Part shown: positions 26,471-36,809 of the stretch, in pieces
How the letters are laid out: each line of letters opens with the position of its first letter
Numbering within the stretch: position 1 is the stretch's first letter
Source of the DNA: Salegentibacter sp.
GTDB taxonomy: Bacteria; Bacteroidota; Bacteroidia; Flavobacteriales; Flavobacteriaceae
Length of the DNA stretch: 64,000 nt
NCBI GenBank assembly: GCA_017795085.1
Contig: CP051246.1
Location: 3,660,514-3,724,513 of the forward strand
Direction of reading: 5' to 3'
Position numbers and translations under genes: made by a program
Notes under the pieces: generated by a model
The model's input: only the letters and a program-made list of their open reading frames with translations
The model's database searches: none
Told to the model about the DNA's origin: nothing

Positions 26471-28468
26471 TTAATCTCCCGACCCTTTTGCTGGCATCAA
26501 ATACATTACCTGACCACCCCCGGAAGCTAGGTCTAATTTAATAATCTTTTTACTATCTACATTTTCGGTTTCTTTTTCTAAATCATTTGGATTGTTTTCA
26601 ACATCATCTCCATCGGTATATATTTTAGCATTATAACTTCCTTCCGATAAGAAATCTAAAGGAATTTTCACTGTTCGGGAAGTGCTATTATTTAAGCTAC
26701 CAACATACCAGTCATTTCCTTTACGACGAGCTATAGTAACGTATTTTCCAACTTCTGCATTTATCACCTTGGTTTCATCCCAAGTAGTAGGAACGTGTTT
26801 TAGAAATTCAAATCCGGGTTCACCTTCATAAGCTTCAGGGTAATCGGCAACCATATTTAAATAACTTTCCAATACTACATACATTCCCAACATGTGAGCT
26901 CTTGTGCCTCCCATCAAGGGTCGCGTATACTGTGTTTTAAATTCATCTTCTGGCACAGCTCTAAAGCCTCCCAAATGATAATCGGCAGCTCCAGCAAGCA
27001 TTCGTGTAAACACAATATTTAAATCATGCTCTGGAGTAAGTGGTTCTTCACTCCATTTATTCTGCTCATAATTATGGGTTCCTTCACGCGTAAATTCATT
27101 TGGATAGGTTCTATGTAATCCTGTAGGTTTGAAAGAGCCATGAAATTGAATATATAACTTATGTTCGGCTGCTTTTTGTAAAATTTCTTCTTGTATATTT
27201 ACCATTTCCTGATCATCACGATCCATAAAATCTACCATCATCCCCTTTATGCCCCATTCTTCAAACTTTGAAAATGCTTTTTCCAAATCAGGATAAATAG
27301 CCTTCCAATGTACCCATACATGAATCCCTACTCCTTTTTGCTTTGCATAATCCCTAATTTGTTCCATATTTAAACTGGGAACGGTTTGGGTGACATCTGT
27401 ACTTGGCCCAACTACATTGTAACCTGTAGCATCACTTTTATACCAGGCAAATCCCCCGTAACCAATAACTGCGTGATAATCTATATTATTTTTGGCTGCA
27501 AAATCTATATAATATTTATTTGTTTCAAAATTGATTCCAGGCGCAAATGTAGTATCGGGTGTTATATCACCATTCCACCAGTGAAAAGTTGTTTTACCTG
27601 GTTTTATCCAGGAAGTATCTTCTATTTTATTTGGTTCATTTAAATTGGTTATAATATTACTTTCAATTAATGTCCCGATCCGGTCACCTATCATCATTAC
27701 GCGCCAAGGAGTTTTATGAGGTAAAGTAGCTTTTACTTTTATATCGCTTTGTCCCTGAAGTGGTGAAAGTTGGCTTGTGAATGTTCCATTTCGTTTTTTT
27801 AAATACATCCCCGCATAATCTCGAAGATTAGCTTCTGTAATTGCCATATAAGTGTCATCAGAAAACTCAAACAGGCTGGGCATATCCATTAGTGTATCGC
27901 TTTTTATATCTTTGTAAGGTAGAATATTGTACAAGCCTTCATGGTTATTATTATAGTGTTCCCAAAACAAGGTATAGACCTTAGGATTTTGTGCAATATT
28001 GAAAGTGGTATTTTCCTCAAGCATTACATACGACTTCCACTCTTCCTGTTCGGGAAATTCATAACGAAAGCCTATCCCATCATTAAATGCTCTGACTACT
28101 AAATTTATTTCTCTTTTAGCGCCACTTTTCTCGGCTAATGGAATTACCATTTCTCGATAATGGCTACTAATATTTTTAGCCTTACCCACAATCAGTTTAT
28201 AATCTTCTTCAACTTCATCAAAAACAGGAGTTCCCATTTTCAAACCTTCTTTAAACTCTCCATTTTCTTCAAATACAAGTCCTAATTCAGAATCATTAAC
28301 GAGATTCTTTCCATTGAACCGAACATTATAAATTGGAGATTCATCAGTTAATTCAAATGAAAATATAAGCTGTTCGTCAGGGGATTTTAATTTTACAGGT
28401 TTTTGTGCTCTTATTGGTATAATCACCAAGAAAAGGATTACTATAATGTGTGTTTGAAATTTTCTCAT
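26471..28468 (-). CDS. GH97 alpha-glycosidase, retaining type by active-site residues
   Basis: A 665-residue secreted enzyme with signal peptide (IIVILFLVIIPIRAQ). An N-terminal beta-supersandwich covers about 25-300, then the catalytic barrel. Asp413 in MMVDFMDRDDQ lies where retaining GH97 enzymes (alpha-galactosidase type) have their nucleophile, and Glu462 in TREGTHNYEQNKW corresponds to the acid/base after the conserved FHGSFKPTGLHRTYPN. Inverting SusB-like members lack that Asp. Activity on alpha-galactosides or other alpha-linked sugars is therefore more likely than SusB-type alpha-glucosidase; this is inference from family knowledge. It ends the PUL 2 gene row and is followed by a strong hairpin. 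Confidence 0.9.
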   Translation of the reverse strand: MRKFQTHIIVILFLVIIPIRAQKPVKLKSPDEQLIFSFELTDESPIYNVRFNGKNLVNDSELGLVFEENGEFKEGLKMGTPVFDEVEEDYKLIVGKAKNISSHYREMVIPLAEKSGAKREINLVVRAFNDGIGFRYEFPEQEEWKSYVMLEENTTFNIAQNPKVYTLFWEHYNNNHEGLYNILPYKDIKSDTLMDMPSLFEFSDDTYMAITEANLRDYAGMYLKKRNGTFTSQLSPLQGQSDIKVKATLPHKTPWRVMMIGDRIGTLIESNIITNLNEPNKIEDTSWIKPGKTTFHWWNGDITPDTTFAPGINFETNKYYIDFAAKNNIDYHAVIGYGGFAWYKSDATGYNVVGPSTDVTQTVPSLNMEQIRDYAKQKGVGIHVWVHWKAIYPDLEKAFSKFEEWGIKGMMVDFMDRDDQEMVNIQEEILQKAAEHKLYIQFHGSFKPTGLHRTYPNEFTREGTHNYEQNKWSEEPLTPEHDLNIVFTRMLAGAADYHLGGFRAVPEDEFKTQYTRPLMGGTRAHMLGMYVVLESYLNMVADYPEAYEGEPGFEFLKHVPTTWDETKVINAEVGKYVTIARRKGNDWYVGSLNNSTSRTVKIPLDFLSEGSYNAKIYTDGDDVENNPNDLEKETENVDSKKIIKLDLASGGGQVMYLMPAKGSGD

Positions 28469-28568
28469 TATTTTTAATTATTAAATTTTACAACTATGAT
28501 TATAATCCCTTCCCCTAAGAACAACCTTTTCTCCACAAGTAACAAACTTCATCTATTTCACTATTATT

Positions 28569-29264
28569 TTAATTTTTAAATAGCTTTATCATACTCGCAA
28601 CTTCAATATGGGTTTTATAAATTCGATTGTCCCTTTTCAGAAATAACCAAAATACAGATGCTAGTAATCCACCAGTTATAGGGGCTGAAATATATAGCCA
28701 CAAATGGGAAATATTGCCAGATGCCAATGCAGGACCGACTGATCTTGCAGGATTCATTGATGCACCCGTAATTGGTCCAGCTAAATATGCCTCGATAAAA
28801 ACAATAAACCCAACTGCTAATGAAGTAAATGACCGCAATTTCTTATTCTGACTAAATACTAAAATAATTAGCATCAATAGGAAAGTCATACTACTTTCAA
28901 TAAAAAAAGCAAAAAATATTTTACACGCTGGTATGGTTGCGCCTAAGTTATCTTGTCCTGGAAATAAAAATTTTAATAATCCTGATGCCAGAATTGCTCC
29001 AACTAGTTGAGCAATTATATATGGAATTAAACTTTTCTTTTTATAAATCCCTGTAAGAGCAAAGCCTATTGAAACAGCAGGATTAATATGAGCCCCAGAA
29101 ATATTTCCAAGAAAATAAACAGCAAGTGTTACTATCAAGCCAAAAGCTATCGCTATTCCTAATTGATTTAATTCAACAATAGCATTTTCATTAAGAATAA
29201 TGGCTCCTGTACCACCAAAAACAAGAGCAAATGTTCCAACACATTCTGTGACATATCTTTTCAT
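28569..29264 (-). CDS. MIP-family channel (aquaporin/aquaglyceroporin)
   Basis: A 231-residue, six-helix channel with both pore motifs: Asn61-Pro-Ala in SGAHINPAVSIG and Asn171-Pro-Ala-Arg in TGASMNPARSVGPA. The length and the residues around the second NPA favour the AqpZ-like branch over GlpF, but selectivity cannot be read reliably. It lies between the DUF4960-like lipoprotein and GH97 on the same strand, with 273 bases upstream, so it may have its own promoter. A channel in a PUL is uncommon; it might pass a small polyol or counter osmotic load. Confidence 0.9.
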   Translation of the reverse strand: MKRYVTECVGTFALVFGGTGAIILNENAIVELNQLGIAIAFGLIVTLAVYFLGNISGAHINPAVSIGFALTGIYKKKSLIPYIIAQLVGAILASGLLKFLFPGQDNLGATIPACKIFFAFFIESSMTFLLMLIILVFSQNKKLRSFTSLAVGFIVFIEAYLAGPITGASMNPARSVGPALASGNISHLWLYISAPITGGLLASVFWLFLKRDNRIYKTHIEVASMIKLFKN

Positions 29265-29537
29265 AATTCTTTTAGCATAGGTATTTAATCCTGCTAATTT
29301 TTAATTTTACCTAACTGATAATATATAACTTGTAGAAGGAATTAAGATATTAGATTAAAACACCCTTATTTAAAACATTACGTATTCAAAATTGGGGTTG
29401 TTCTATACATTCTGATTATTTTATTCGAAAATATTATGTATCCTTACCAAAGGCTAAAAAAACAGCTAAGTCCAGAATTTAAATTCTTCTAAAAAGAATA
29501 TATTTCCACAATCACGAACTTATAAGTTTTCTACATT

Positions 29538-30935
29538 CTATTTTCCCACCAGATAATCCAAGGCATTCTTGGTGATTCGCTCTATATTGTTTTGATATAA
29601 ATTATTTTGATCATTTTGATTCCATTCAAAAGCACCCAGACCTATAGCGATTGAAGTTCCATCGTAGTTATTGTTAGGAAGAGTTTCAAAGACACCCATC
29701 ATCCAATAATCATTAATCCCGTCAAAGGTTCCAAGTATAGTCAATTGGTTTTCTTGGCTAACCTTACTATAAACTGCTTCATCTGTAGGGCCTAATCCAT
29801 AGAAGCCAGGAAGATCAACAAACACCCAATTATGATCTTCCCTCCAACCGGGGCCTATCAAAGGAATAACCCTTCTTCCATCTATATCATTTATCTGTAC
29901 TCCATCGTACAAAGGATGAGAACTTTCATCATAATTTCTTCCAATATTCACATTTACCCCCCAGGTAGCATTATTTGCAAATCCTTCTCCAGTACCGACA
30001 ATAGTAGGATAATCAGCTGTGAACCTACCGAGGGTATTTAAATATTGAACTGCATGATTATTCAGTAATAATCCTCCTCCCTTTTTGTGAAATTCAGTAA
30101 TAGCTGAAACTACAACCTCATTTTTAGCTATTTCTGGCAGAGTTGGATTATTTTGATCAAAATGCCACCAAATTACCCCATATTGCTCAAGATCCTCACC
30201 TGCTATTATATCATCAAAACTCACAAACGCCCCATCTGGATAATTTTCGAAAAACCAACGTGCAGATGCTCTTTCATCATCATCAATTATAGATTCCTGG
30301 TCTGAAGCAGTACTTAAATAAGCAATTTTCATTGGGCCTGGAGTTAAATTTAAATATTTGCTCACCGAAGGATTATTCTCAGTATCCAATACGTTCAACT
30401 TAAACTCATAGTCTCTAAATTCAACATTGTTCAAAGTATATGAAGTAGCGTCCGAAGGGAGCAAAATTTCTTCTGAATCGACTATTAAACGAATATTAGA
30501 AATATCAGTATCTGGTAATGTCCAGCTTAGAACTACGTTGTTCCCCTCCTGAACTCCTTCCAAATTTGTTACAGGATTCGGACCTTCACGAAATAAATGA
30601 ACAGTTTTCCCTATCGAATAATTTCCCTCACCATCTCTTAACTTTACTGTAAAACTATAATCCGTATTAACATCAACGATACCAAATTTAAAACTTGCGG
30701 CATCATTGATTGTTGCCATACCTTTATTATGCTTTATCTGAGCACTTAAATTTTCCTCAAAACCAGTATATTCCCAAGCCACACGAGCTGTATCTCCTAA
30801 CAACTCAACATTTAAGTTATTTACAGGCTCCACAATAACAGGCCTTGGCTCCTGAATCTCCATCGAACAAGAACATATTAAAATAAAGGTGACACAGAGA
30901 AGTGTAAATATTTTTAAAATTTTAAAACATTTCAT
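29538..30935 (-). CDS. SusE-position lipoprotein with Fn3-like repeats and DUF4960-like domain
   Basis: A 465-residue lipoprotein (signal ending ILICSC, lipidated Cys23). Two fibronectin-III-like modules cover about 35-115 and 120-200 (VARVAWEY-type and NVVLSWTLP segments). The C-terminal part (about 205-465) begins MKIAYLSTASDQESIIDDDERASARWFFE and has GGGLLLNNHAVQYL, resembling a glutamine-amidotransferase-like fold and the DUF4960 family found next to SusC/SusD pairs, including, as I recall, a levan surface-binding protein. It follows SusD by 44 bases, the usual place of a surface glycan-binding protein. A binding role is more likely than catalysis. Confidence 0.75.
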   Translation of the reverse strand: MKCFKILKIFTLLCVTFILICSCSMEIQEPRPVIVEPVNNLNVELLGDTARVAWEYTGFEENLSAQIKHNKGMATINDAASFKFGIVDVNTDYSFTVKLRDGEGNYSIGKTVHLFREGPNPVTNLEGVQEGNNVVLSWTLPDTDISNIRLIVDSEEILLPSDATSYTLNNVEFRDYEFKLNVLDTENNPSVSKYLNLTPGPMKIAYLSTASDQESIIDDDERASARWFFENYPDGAFVSFDDIIAGEDLEQYGVIWWHFDQNNPTLPEIAKNEVVVSAITEFHKKGGGLLLNNHAVQYLNTLGRFTADYPTIVGTGEGFANNATWGVNVNIGRNYDESSHPLYDGVQINDIDGRRVIPLIGPGWREDHNWVFVDLPGFYGLGPTDEAVYSKVSQENQLTILGTFDGINDYWMMGVFETLPNNNYDGTSIAIGLGAFEWNQNDQNNLYQNNIERITKNALDYLVGK

Positions 30936-30979
30936 AGTTGTTATATTTTATCGCTTCAGTTAATTGAATTTACTTAAAC

Positions 30980-32791
30980 CTACCAACCAGGATTTTGAAC
31001 TAGATTGTTATTCTTATTGATTTCGGCTATCGGTATGGGCCATAAATAGTGTTTTGGAGCTTCAAATACTCTTTCTTCAATCACTACTCTATTATAAAAA
31101 GTAGGGTCTTGCAAATACTCACCAGCAGTGATATTCAAACCATGAATGTATCCATCAGCTGTTTCATCTGCAATCATCCATCGTCGGGTGTCAAAGTACC
31201 GATGTGCCTCAAAAGCTAGTTCTATTTGCCTTTCATGACGTATGGCCTCTCGCATTTCATCTTTTGATAAACCAGTTTCTAGAGGGGGCAACCCTACGCG
31301 CTCCCGGATACGGTTTATATACGTATAAACTTCCGATACAGGGCCTTGAGCCTCATTTAGAGCTTCCGCATAGTTCAGGTATAACTCACCCAAGCGAAAA
31401 TAGATCCAGGTCCTCTGGTTGAATTGATTTTGGATCGGGATCGAACTCGGGTCGACATATTTTTTCATCAAATAACCTGAGATACTATAATCTGATCCTC
31501 CTCTTGATCTACCATCAATTCCCGAATTCCATAATTCTAAACGTCTATCTTTCCAGATCGCTCCACTATAGTTGATACTTGCATAGAATCGAGGTTCCCT
31601 ATTTGCAAACATATTACTAATGTCAGAAGGGTAATATCCATTTGGATGTGCTTCTTCTACAAAATCTTCCTCCATATATCCAGAATCAGGATTTATAATA
31701 GGAGAACCATCAGCATTATAACCGATAATTGGATTCTCTCCATTTTCCATTTGATAAGCATCGACTATCTCCTGAGTAGGGGACAATATAGAAAACCCAC
31801 CCTGACTTAAGGGATTGGCCTGCCTTTCAAAGTGGCCGTAATAACTCAAGTTTCTAGCAAATAATACTTCATCATTCCAATTTTCTAAAAATAACTCTTG
31901 ATAATTTCGAACAGGATTATTACTCTCAGAACGGTAAAGCTGATAGCCTCCTTCTTCTACCGTTTGGATGGCTTCTCTTGCAGCTTCGGCTGCCAAGTTC
32001 CATTTTTGGGGATCATAGTCCTGAGGGAAAAGGGATGTGCCGTCTCCATTTTGTAATTCTTTGAATGCAGCAGGGACATTTTGATTGTATAGCGGACTAG
32101 CTGCATATAAAAGTACTCGTGATTTTAAAGCAACTGCAGCAGCTTGAGTAGCCCTCCCGACCATTGTATTATTCTGATGCCGCATAGGCAATAATGCAGC
32201 AGCCCTTTCACATTCTTCTACAATAAAATTAACAACATCTTCGAGTGGTTGCCGCCTAATAGAACTAAAATCCTCATCAACTGTCCACACACGATCCATT
32301 ATCGGTGAGGGACCATATATTTTCATAATTATAAAATGGTAAAATGCACGTAAAAAAATCGCTTCCCCAATCCATCTTTGTCTATCCTCTTCAGTAAACC
32401 CCTCTCCCAAAGGCACAAGATCCACATTATCTAAAAAGATATTTAATTTTCTTATTCCTTCATATTTGAATCCCCACTCCTGTGTCCGTGTATCTGCAGA
32501 ATTCCAAGCACCGGAATTGAGTAAATGTGAATAAGCACCGGTAAATGTTATCTCCATTTCATCTGATGCCCCTGTGAAAGGATTATTCCCTGCATCATCA
32601 GCAGGATTCAACATTTCAGGTAAATTGAAATAAGCCGATGTTAAAAAGTTCTCTGCATATGAGCGTTCAGCAAAAACCTCATCTAAAGTCAAGTCTTCTT
32701 CAGGCCCCTTATCTAAAAAATCTTTTTCACAAGATAATATTCCACATAGCATTAGTCCTGAAAGGGCAAGTGATATTATTTTATTTTTCAT
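30980..32791 (-). CDS. SusD-like surface glycan-binding lipoprotein (PUL 2)
   Basis: A 603-residue RagB/SusD lipoprotein with lipobox ILSC (Cys21) followed by EKDFLDKGPEEDLTLDEVF, a classic SusD start. Helical TPR units include WIGEAIFLRAFYHFIIMKIYGPSPI, and the C-terminus reads INKNNNLVQNPGW. It starts 31 bases after SusC. It captures glycan at the surface with the SusC partner. It is longer than the PUL 1 protein and not closely similar to it outside family motifs, so the substrate probably differs. Confidence 0.96.
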   Translation of the reverse strand: MKNKIISLALSGLMLCGILSCEKDFLDKGPEEDLTLDEVFAERSYAENFLTSAYFNLPEMLNPADDAGNNPFTGASDEMEITFTGAYSHLLNSGAWNSADTRTQEWGFKYEGIRKLNIFLDNVDLVPLGEGFTEEDRQRWIGEAIFLRAFYHFIIMKIYGPSPIMDRVWTVDEDFSSIRRQPLEDVVNFIVEECERAAALLPMRHQNNTMVGRATQAAAVALKSRVLLYAASPLYNQNVPAAFKELQNGDGTSLFPQDYDPQKWNLAAEAAREAIQTVEEGGYQLYRSESNNPVRNYQELFLENWNDEVLFARNLSYYGHFERQANPLSQGGFSILSPTQEIVDAYQMENGENPIIGYNADGSPIINPDSGYMEEDFVEEAHPNGYYPSDISNMFANREPRFYASINYSGAIWKDRRLELWNSGIDGRSRGGSDYSISGYLMKKYVDPSSIPIQNQFNQRTWIYFRLGELYLNYAEALNEAQGPVSEVYTYINRIRERVGLPPLETGLSKDEMREAIRHERQIELAFEAHRYFDTRRWMIADETADGYIHGLNITAGEYLQDPTFYNRVVIEERVFEAPKHYLWPIPIAEINKNNNLVQNPGW

Positions 32792-32822
32792 TTTAGTTAT
32801 TTCTTAAAATTATTTTTGATCT

Positions 32823-35800
32823 TTAAAATACTACTTCTACTCCAAGGTTAATTGCTCTTTGTAAAGGGTATCCCCCAGTTCCATAATTTGATTCTGGGTC
32901 TATGACATCTATTCCATCCCAAGTAAATAAATTAGTTCCATTAAGAAATACTCGTGATGAACTAATCCCCAGATTATTCACTAATCCTTCTGGAACATTA
33001 TACGCTATTTCTGCATTCTTAAGTCGTAGATAGCTTGCATCCTGTAAGTAGTGAGTACTAGTGCGATAGTTATTTACATTTTCGGCAGTAATAACACCCG
33101 GATAGTATCCATCAGGGTTTTCCGGAGTCCAACGATTATCATAATATTCTTTAAGTATATTATGAGTTCCCAATCCCATTGTGAATGCATACATAGAGGG
33201 TCCATCAACAAAAAGACTGGTATTGGCAACGCCAGAGAAAAATGTACTCAACTCAAATGCTTTATACCCTACAGTCCCACCAAACCCATACATGATTTCC
33301 GGGGCTCTGGGGTGTCCAATAGCAACGCGGTCATATGAATCTATTACACCATCTCCATTCATATCCTGATACTTAATATCCCCCGGTCTTACAGTTTCCA
33401 TAAAAGTCTGTCTAGGACTATTATCTATTTCTTCCTGGTCTTGAAATAACCCCAAAGAAACTAAACCGAATGGCTGATCAATTCGCTTTCCTTCCGTAGC
33501 CTGGTAAGAATATAAAGGTGTAGGTTCATCATTTTCTATAACTTTATTTCGTGCAAAGGTAAATGTCCCTCTCAATGAATAAAAGAATCCACTTGGGGTA
33601 GAATTTTTAATCTCAAGTTGAGAATCTATCCCCTTATTTATTACCCTGCCTCTATTTGCATACGGAATGATCCAAGGATATATACCAGTGACCCAAGGAA
33701 CATCCTGTCTCTGTAATAATATTCCCTCACGATCTTCCAGGAATGCATCCACCTGAAGATTTATAATATTGTTGAAGAGCTGGAGGTCCATTCCTAAATT
33801 TGTCTTGGTAGCAACCTCCCAGGTGACGTTTGGGTTACCTATTAAAGCTTCATCAAACCCAGTCCTCCAATTCATATTTTCTCCAAACATGTACCCCTGT
33901 CCATTTCGGTTAATTGTAGTGTTGTAGATAAACCTTGGTCCAATTTGGTCATTACCGACCTGACCATAAGAACCCCTAAATTTCAAATGGTTAACAATAG
34001 ACTCCGTATCCCAGAACTCCTCTTCAGAAACTATCCAACCTCCTGATATAGAAGGAAAAAAACCAAACCTTTTTCCTTCTGGAAAATTCTCTGACCCATT
34101 GTATCCAACATTCAATTCCAACAAATACCTATCATCGAAAGAATAAGTTAGGCGACCAGCTAAACCTTCACGCCGATATGGTAAGTTGGCCGTGGAATTT
34201 CCAGCGGTTAAATCTATATATTCACGACGGTTATATAGTGCCAAACCTGTTATAGTATGCTTGTCAAAGCTGCGTTCATAATTCACAGAGGCTTCATTGT
34301 AAACTGCCCTGTTAGCAGAGTTATTTTCTACGTAACCCATTGGTTGTTCTTCCCTAATTAAATTGTACATATCATTTCCTTCTGCATCTTTACCAACATA
34401 TTGGCTTAGTGCATAGGGTTTGTTGCGATCAGTCGATGCAGCATAATAATGGTCATAAGCAAATCTTCCTTGAACATACAACCCTGGAGTAATTAAAGAA
34501 GACAAGTCCCATTTCGCCCCAAAAGTACCTTGAAGAGTATTGCGATCTTGGGCTGTATAACCGGATTGTGTTGCCTGTCCATAGGGATTCTCTCCTAAAT
34601 ATGACAAACCACCACCCAGAGTTCCATCTGGATTAAAAACGGGATATTGAATTGGAGAAATAATCCTTAGAGCATTAAAAATTCCAGGAGCGGAAACACC
34701 CGGGTAATTTCCATGCTGTATTATCCCCCCAACACCTAACTCCATAGTCAGATTATCAGAAAGAGTAATATCTACGTTAGATCGGTAATTATATCTTTTC
34801 ATTTGAGCATTGGTATTATAGGGATTACTTTCGTCTTCCTTATAAATTCCATTTTGTACGACATAACCAATATTTGTATAATATTGTGCAACATCACCGC
34901 CACCTGAAACACTCAAATTATTTATATATTGCGAGGTATGTTTCTTAAGTACTTTATCTACCCAATCAACATTCGGGTAAAGATAAGGATCAGATCCAGT
35001 ACGGAATCTTTCAAGCTCCTCTTGTGAAAAGCGAGGGCTCTGCCCCACATTTTCAAGGGCTTCGTTTATTAAACCAGCATATTCAGGTCCATTGATATAA
35101 TCTGGCAGCCTCATAGCAGTAAGCATAGCAGACTCTGTTCTAAAAGTAATTCTTGGCTTACCTTTTACTCCCCGCTTAGTGGTAATAAGGATTACACCGT
35201 TAGCGCCCCTCACCCCGTAAACTGCAGTAGCTGAAGCATCTTTCAAAACAGAAAAAGATTCAATCTCTTGTGCATTTATACTATTAATATCCCTTTCTAT
35301 TCCATCTACAAGGATTAAAGGAGCACGATTAACCCAAGTACCCATACCACGAATAAAAATTTGCGCTGCATCAAACCCAGGTTCTCCTGAAGCCTGTCTT
35401 GTAACAATACCTGGTAATCTTCCTCCTATGGCGTTAGATAAGGATGGAGTCGGAGTACGTTGAAGTTCGGATGCACTAACCGTTGAAATGGATCCTGTAA
35501 CAGAAACTTTCTTTTGGGTACCAAAACCTACTATCACAGTTTCGTCCAATTCAGCCACGTCCTCTTCAAGCACTATATCGATTTCGTTCTGATCCTTAAT
35601 TTGAATTTCTTCCGTTTTATAACCGATAAAAGAGATTACCAAAATATCATCTCTTTCTGCTCCAATAGAAAATTCACCGTCAAAATTTGTATTTACTCCA
35701 GTATTTGTTCCTTTTATTAGTACTGTAACCCCGGGTAAAGGCATACCATTATTATCTACTACTTTACCTTTAACTTCCTTTTGAAAGGTTGCGGAAAAAG

Positions 35801-35897
35801 CTGTTAAAGGTTCTAACATTATAAAAATTCCTATCAGGAGACTTACCCATTTATAGTTGTTAATACCCCTTAGAGTTATATCTATTAATTTTATCAT
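32823..35897 (-). CDS. SusC-like TonB-dependent oligosaccharide transporter (PUL 2)
   Basis: A 1024-residue transporter. The signal segment (WVSLLIGIFIMLEPLTAFSA) is followed by the regulatory-like domain (EVKGKVVDNNGMPLPGVTV), the TonB-box-like DETVIVGFGTQKK, the plug with RGMGTWVNRAPLILVDGIER and SFSVLKDASATAVYGVRGANG, and a barrel ending INLGVEVVF. The TTAATCGATTAA palindrome at 35928-35939 lies 31 bases upstream of its start, so it is probably the first gene of a regulated unit. It imports oligosaccharides, most likely from the same glycan as PUL 3, given the shared operator. Confidence 0.96.
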   Translation of the reverse strand: MIKLIDITLRGINNYKWVSLLIGIFIMLEPLTAFSATFQKEVKGKVVDNNGMPLPGVTVLIKGTNTGVNTNFDGEFSIGAERDDILVISFIGYKTEEIQIKDQNEIDIVLEEDVAELDETVIVGFGTQKKVSVTGSISTVSASELQRTPTPSLSNAIGGRLPGIVTRQASGEPGFDAAQIFIRGMGTWVNRAPLILVDGIERDINSINAQEIESFSVLKDASATAVYGVRGANGVILITTKRGVKGKPRITFRTESAMLTAMRLPDYINGPEYAGLINEALENVGQSPRFSQEELERFRTGSDPYLYPNVDWVDKVLKKHTSQYINNLSVSGGGDVAQYYTNIGYVVQNGIYKEDESNPYNTNAQMKRYNYRSNVDITLSDNLTMELGVGGIIQHGNYPGVSAPGIFNALRIISPIQYPVFNPDGTLGGGLSYLGENPYGQATQSGYTAQDRNTLQGTFGAKWDLSSLITPGLYVQGRFAYDHYYAASTDRNKPYALSQYVGKDAEGNDMYNLIREEQPMGYVENNSANRAVYNEASVNYERSFDKHTITGLALYNRREYIDLTAGNSTANLPYRREGLAGRLTYSFDDRYLLELNVGYNGSENFPEGKRFGFFPSISGGWIVSEEEFWDTESIVNHLKFRGSYGQVGNDQIGPRFIYNTTINRNGQGYMFGENMNWRTGFDEALIGNPNVTWEVATKTNLGMDLQLFNNIINLQVDAFLEDREGILLQRQDVPWVTGIYPWIIPYANRGRVINKGIDSQLEIKNSTPSGFFYSLRGTFTFARNKVIENDEPTPLYSYQATEGKRIDQPFGLVSLGLFQDQEEIDNSPRQTFMETVRPGDIKYQDMNGDGVIDSYDRVAIGHPRAPEIMYGFGGTVGYKAFELSTFFSGVANTSLFVDGPSMYAFTMGLGTHNILKEYYDNRWTPENPDGYYPGVITAENVNNYRTSTHYLQDASYLRLKNAEIAYNVPEGLVNNLGISSSRVFLNGTNLFTWDGIDVIDPESNYGTGGYPLQRAINLGVEVVF

Positions 35898-35927
35898 TTT
35901 AGTATTTTTTTAACATTTTTAAATAAT

Positions 35928-35939
35928 TTAATCGATTAA
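35928..35939. promoter_or_regulatory. TTAATCGATTAA operator upstream of SusC (PUL 2)
   Basis: A perfect 12-base palindrome, extended to 14 bases by flanking T and A, 31 bases before the SusC start and 20 bases beyond the end of the 259-residue gene. Length, symmetry and the central CG fit a LacI-family operator. The same word occurs upstream of GH116 and upstream of SusC of PUL 3. Confidence 0.7.
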
Positions 35940-35959
35940 AATATCTGATATAAAATTTA

Positions 35960-36739
35960 TTAATAATAAACTTTTAAATTTCTAACAACCCATTCTGTTC
36001 CGTGGGTATTAAATCCTATCCGTACAGGTTGCTCGGTTTTAGGCTGATAAGGAAAATTCTTGTAATTCACCTCAAAGTATTCACGAACACCATTAGTATC
36101 CAACCAGGTGACTGTTACCCATTTTGAAGAAGGACTACCATCTAATCTTCTGTTTACTTCAATTTTCAAATGGTTCGTCTGCGGGGAAGCCTTGGCTCCA
36201 GATCCCATCCGATTTGGCAAAAGTTCTCTAAAACTACCCTTTTTAAATCCCATACTTTTCATCGAATATCTTCCCGTTTTTTCTTCGTGAATATCTAGAT
36301 TAATTGACCAACAATTGATTTTATCATCTCTACTCAGCCCATTTTGAATATTAAAATTTACAGCAAATGAATTAATACGAGAAGGAAAAGGATATTCAAT
36401 ATAAAAATCACATTCTATCGTATATGACCGCCTCTGATCGATTATTTTATCATATCTAACAACATGTTGGTTATTACCTTCAGCAGGACAATTTCCATAA
36501 CCTCCGTCCAAATGCATTTTTCCATAATTAGGCTTTACTTCAAAAAACCACTTATTCCAATTGCATCCGGGAAAATAATCTTTTCCATACTGTTTTCTCC
36601 AATCCCCATTATCTGAAACACCATTAAATTCCTTAAAAATAATCTGATTTGAGGATTTACTTTCCTGAGAGTTTTGTTGGGCAAAGCAATTAAATTCAAT
36701 GATTAACAAAATAAATACAATCCTTGGTAATTTGACCAT
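35960..36739 (-). CDS. Secreted protein of unknown function, probable beta-sandwich
   Basis: I do not recognise this 259-residue protein. It has a signal peptide (IVFILLIIEFNCFAQ), then alternating polar and hydrophobic strands rich in aromatic residues (WNKWFFEVKPNYGKMHLDGGYG, YTIECDFYIEYPF, WVTVTWLDTNG, WVVRNLKVYY), consistent with a concanavalin-like jelly roll. Such folds occur in carbohydrate-binding modules, polysaccharide lyases and GH16-like enzymes, but no catalytic signature is evident. It is the last gene of the GH116-GTPase-FKBP row and precedes SusC of PUL 2. A glycan-binding or lyase role in D-arabinan use is possible but unproven. Confidence 0.75.
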   Translation of the reverse strand: MVKLPRIVFILLIIEFNCFAQQNSQESKSSNQIIFKEFNGVSDNGDWRKQYGKDYFPGCNWNKWFFEVKPNYGKMHLDGGYGNCPAEGNNQHVVRYDKIIDQRRSYTIECDFYIEYPFPSRINSFAVNFNIQNGLSRDDKINCWSINLDIHEEKTGRYSMKSMGFKKGSFRELLPNRMGSGAKASPQTNHLKIEVNRRLDGSPSSKWVTVTWLDTNGVREYFEVNYKNFPYQPKTEQPVRIGFNTHGTEWVVRNLKVYY

Positions 36740-36809
36740 GCTTCAATTATTAAAAATCCTAGTCAGCTTTTATACGACTGTTATATTTATACTATCTTCT
36801 TATAAAATC

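Noticed and set aside
35960..36739. Unknown 259-residue protein as a GH16-type enzyme
   Set aside because: The strand pattern suggests a jelly roll, but the ExDxxE-type catalytic motif is not present.
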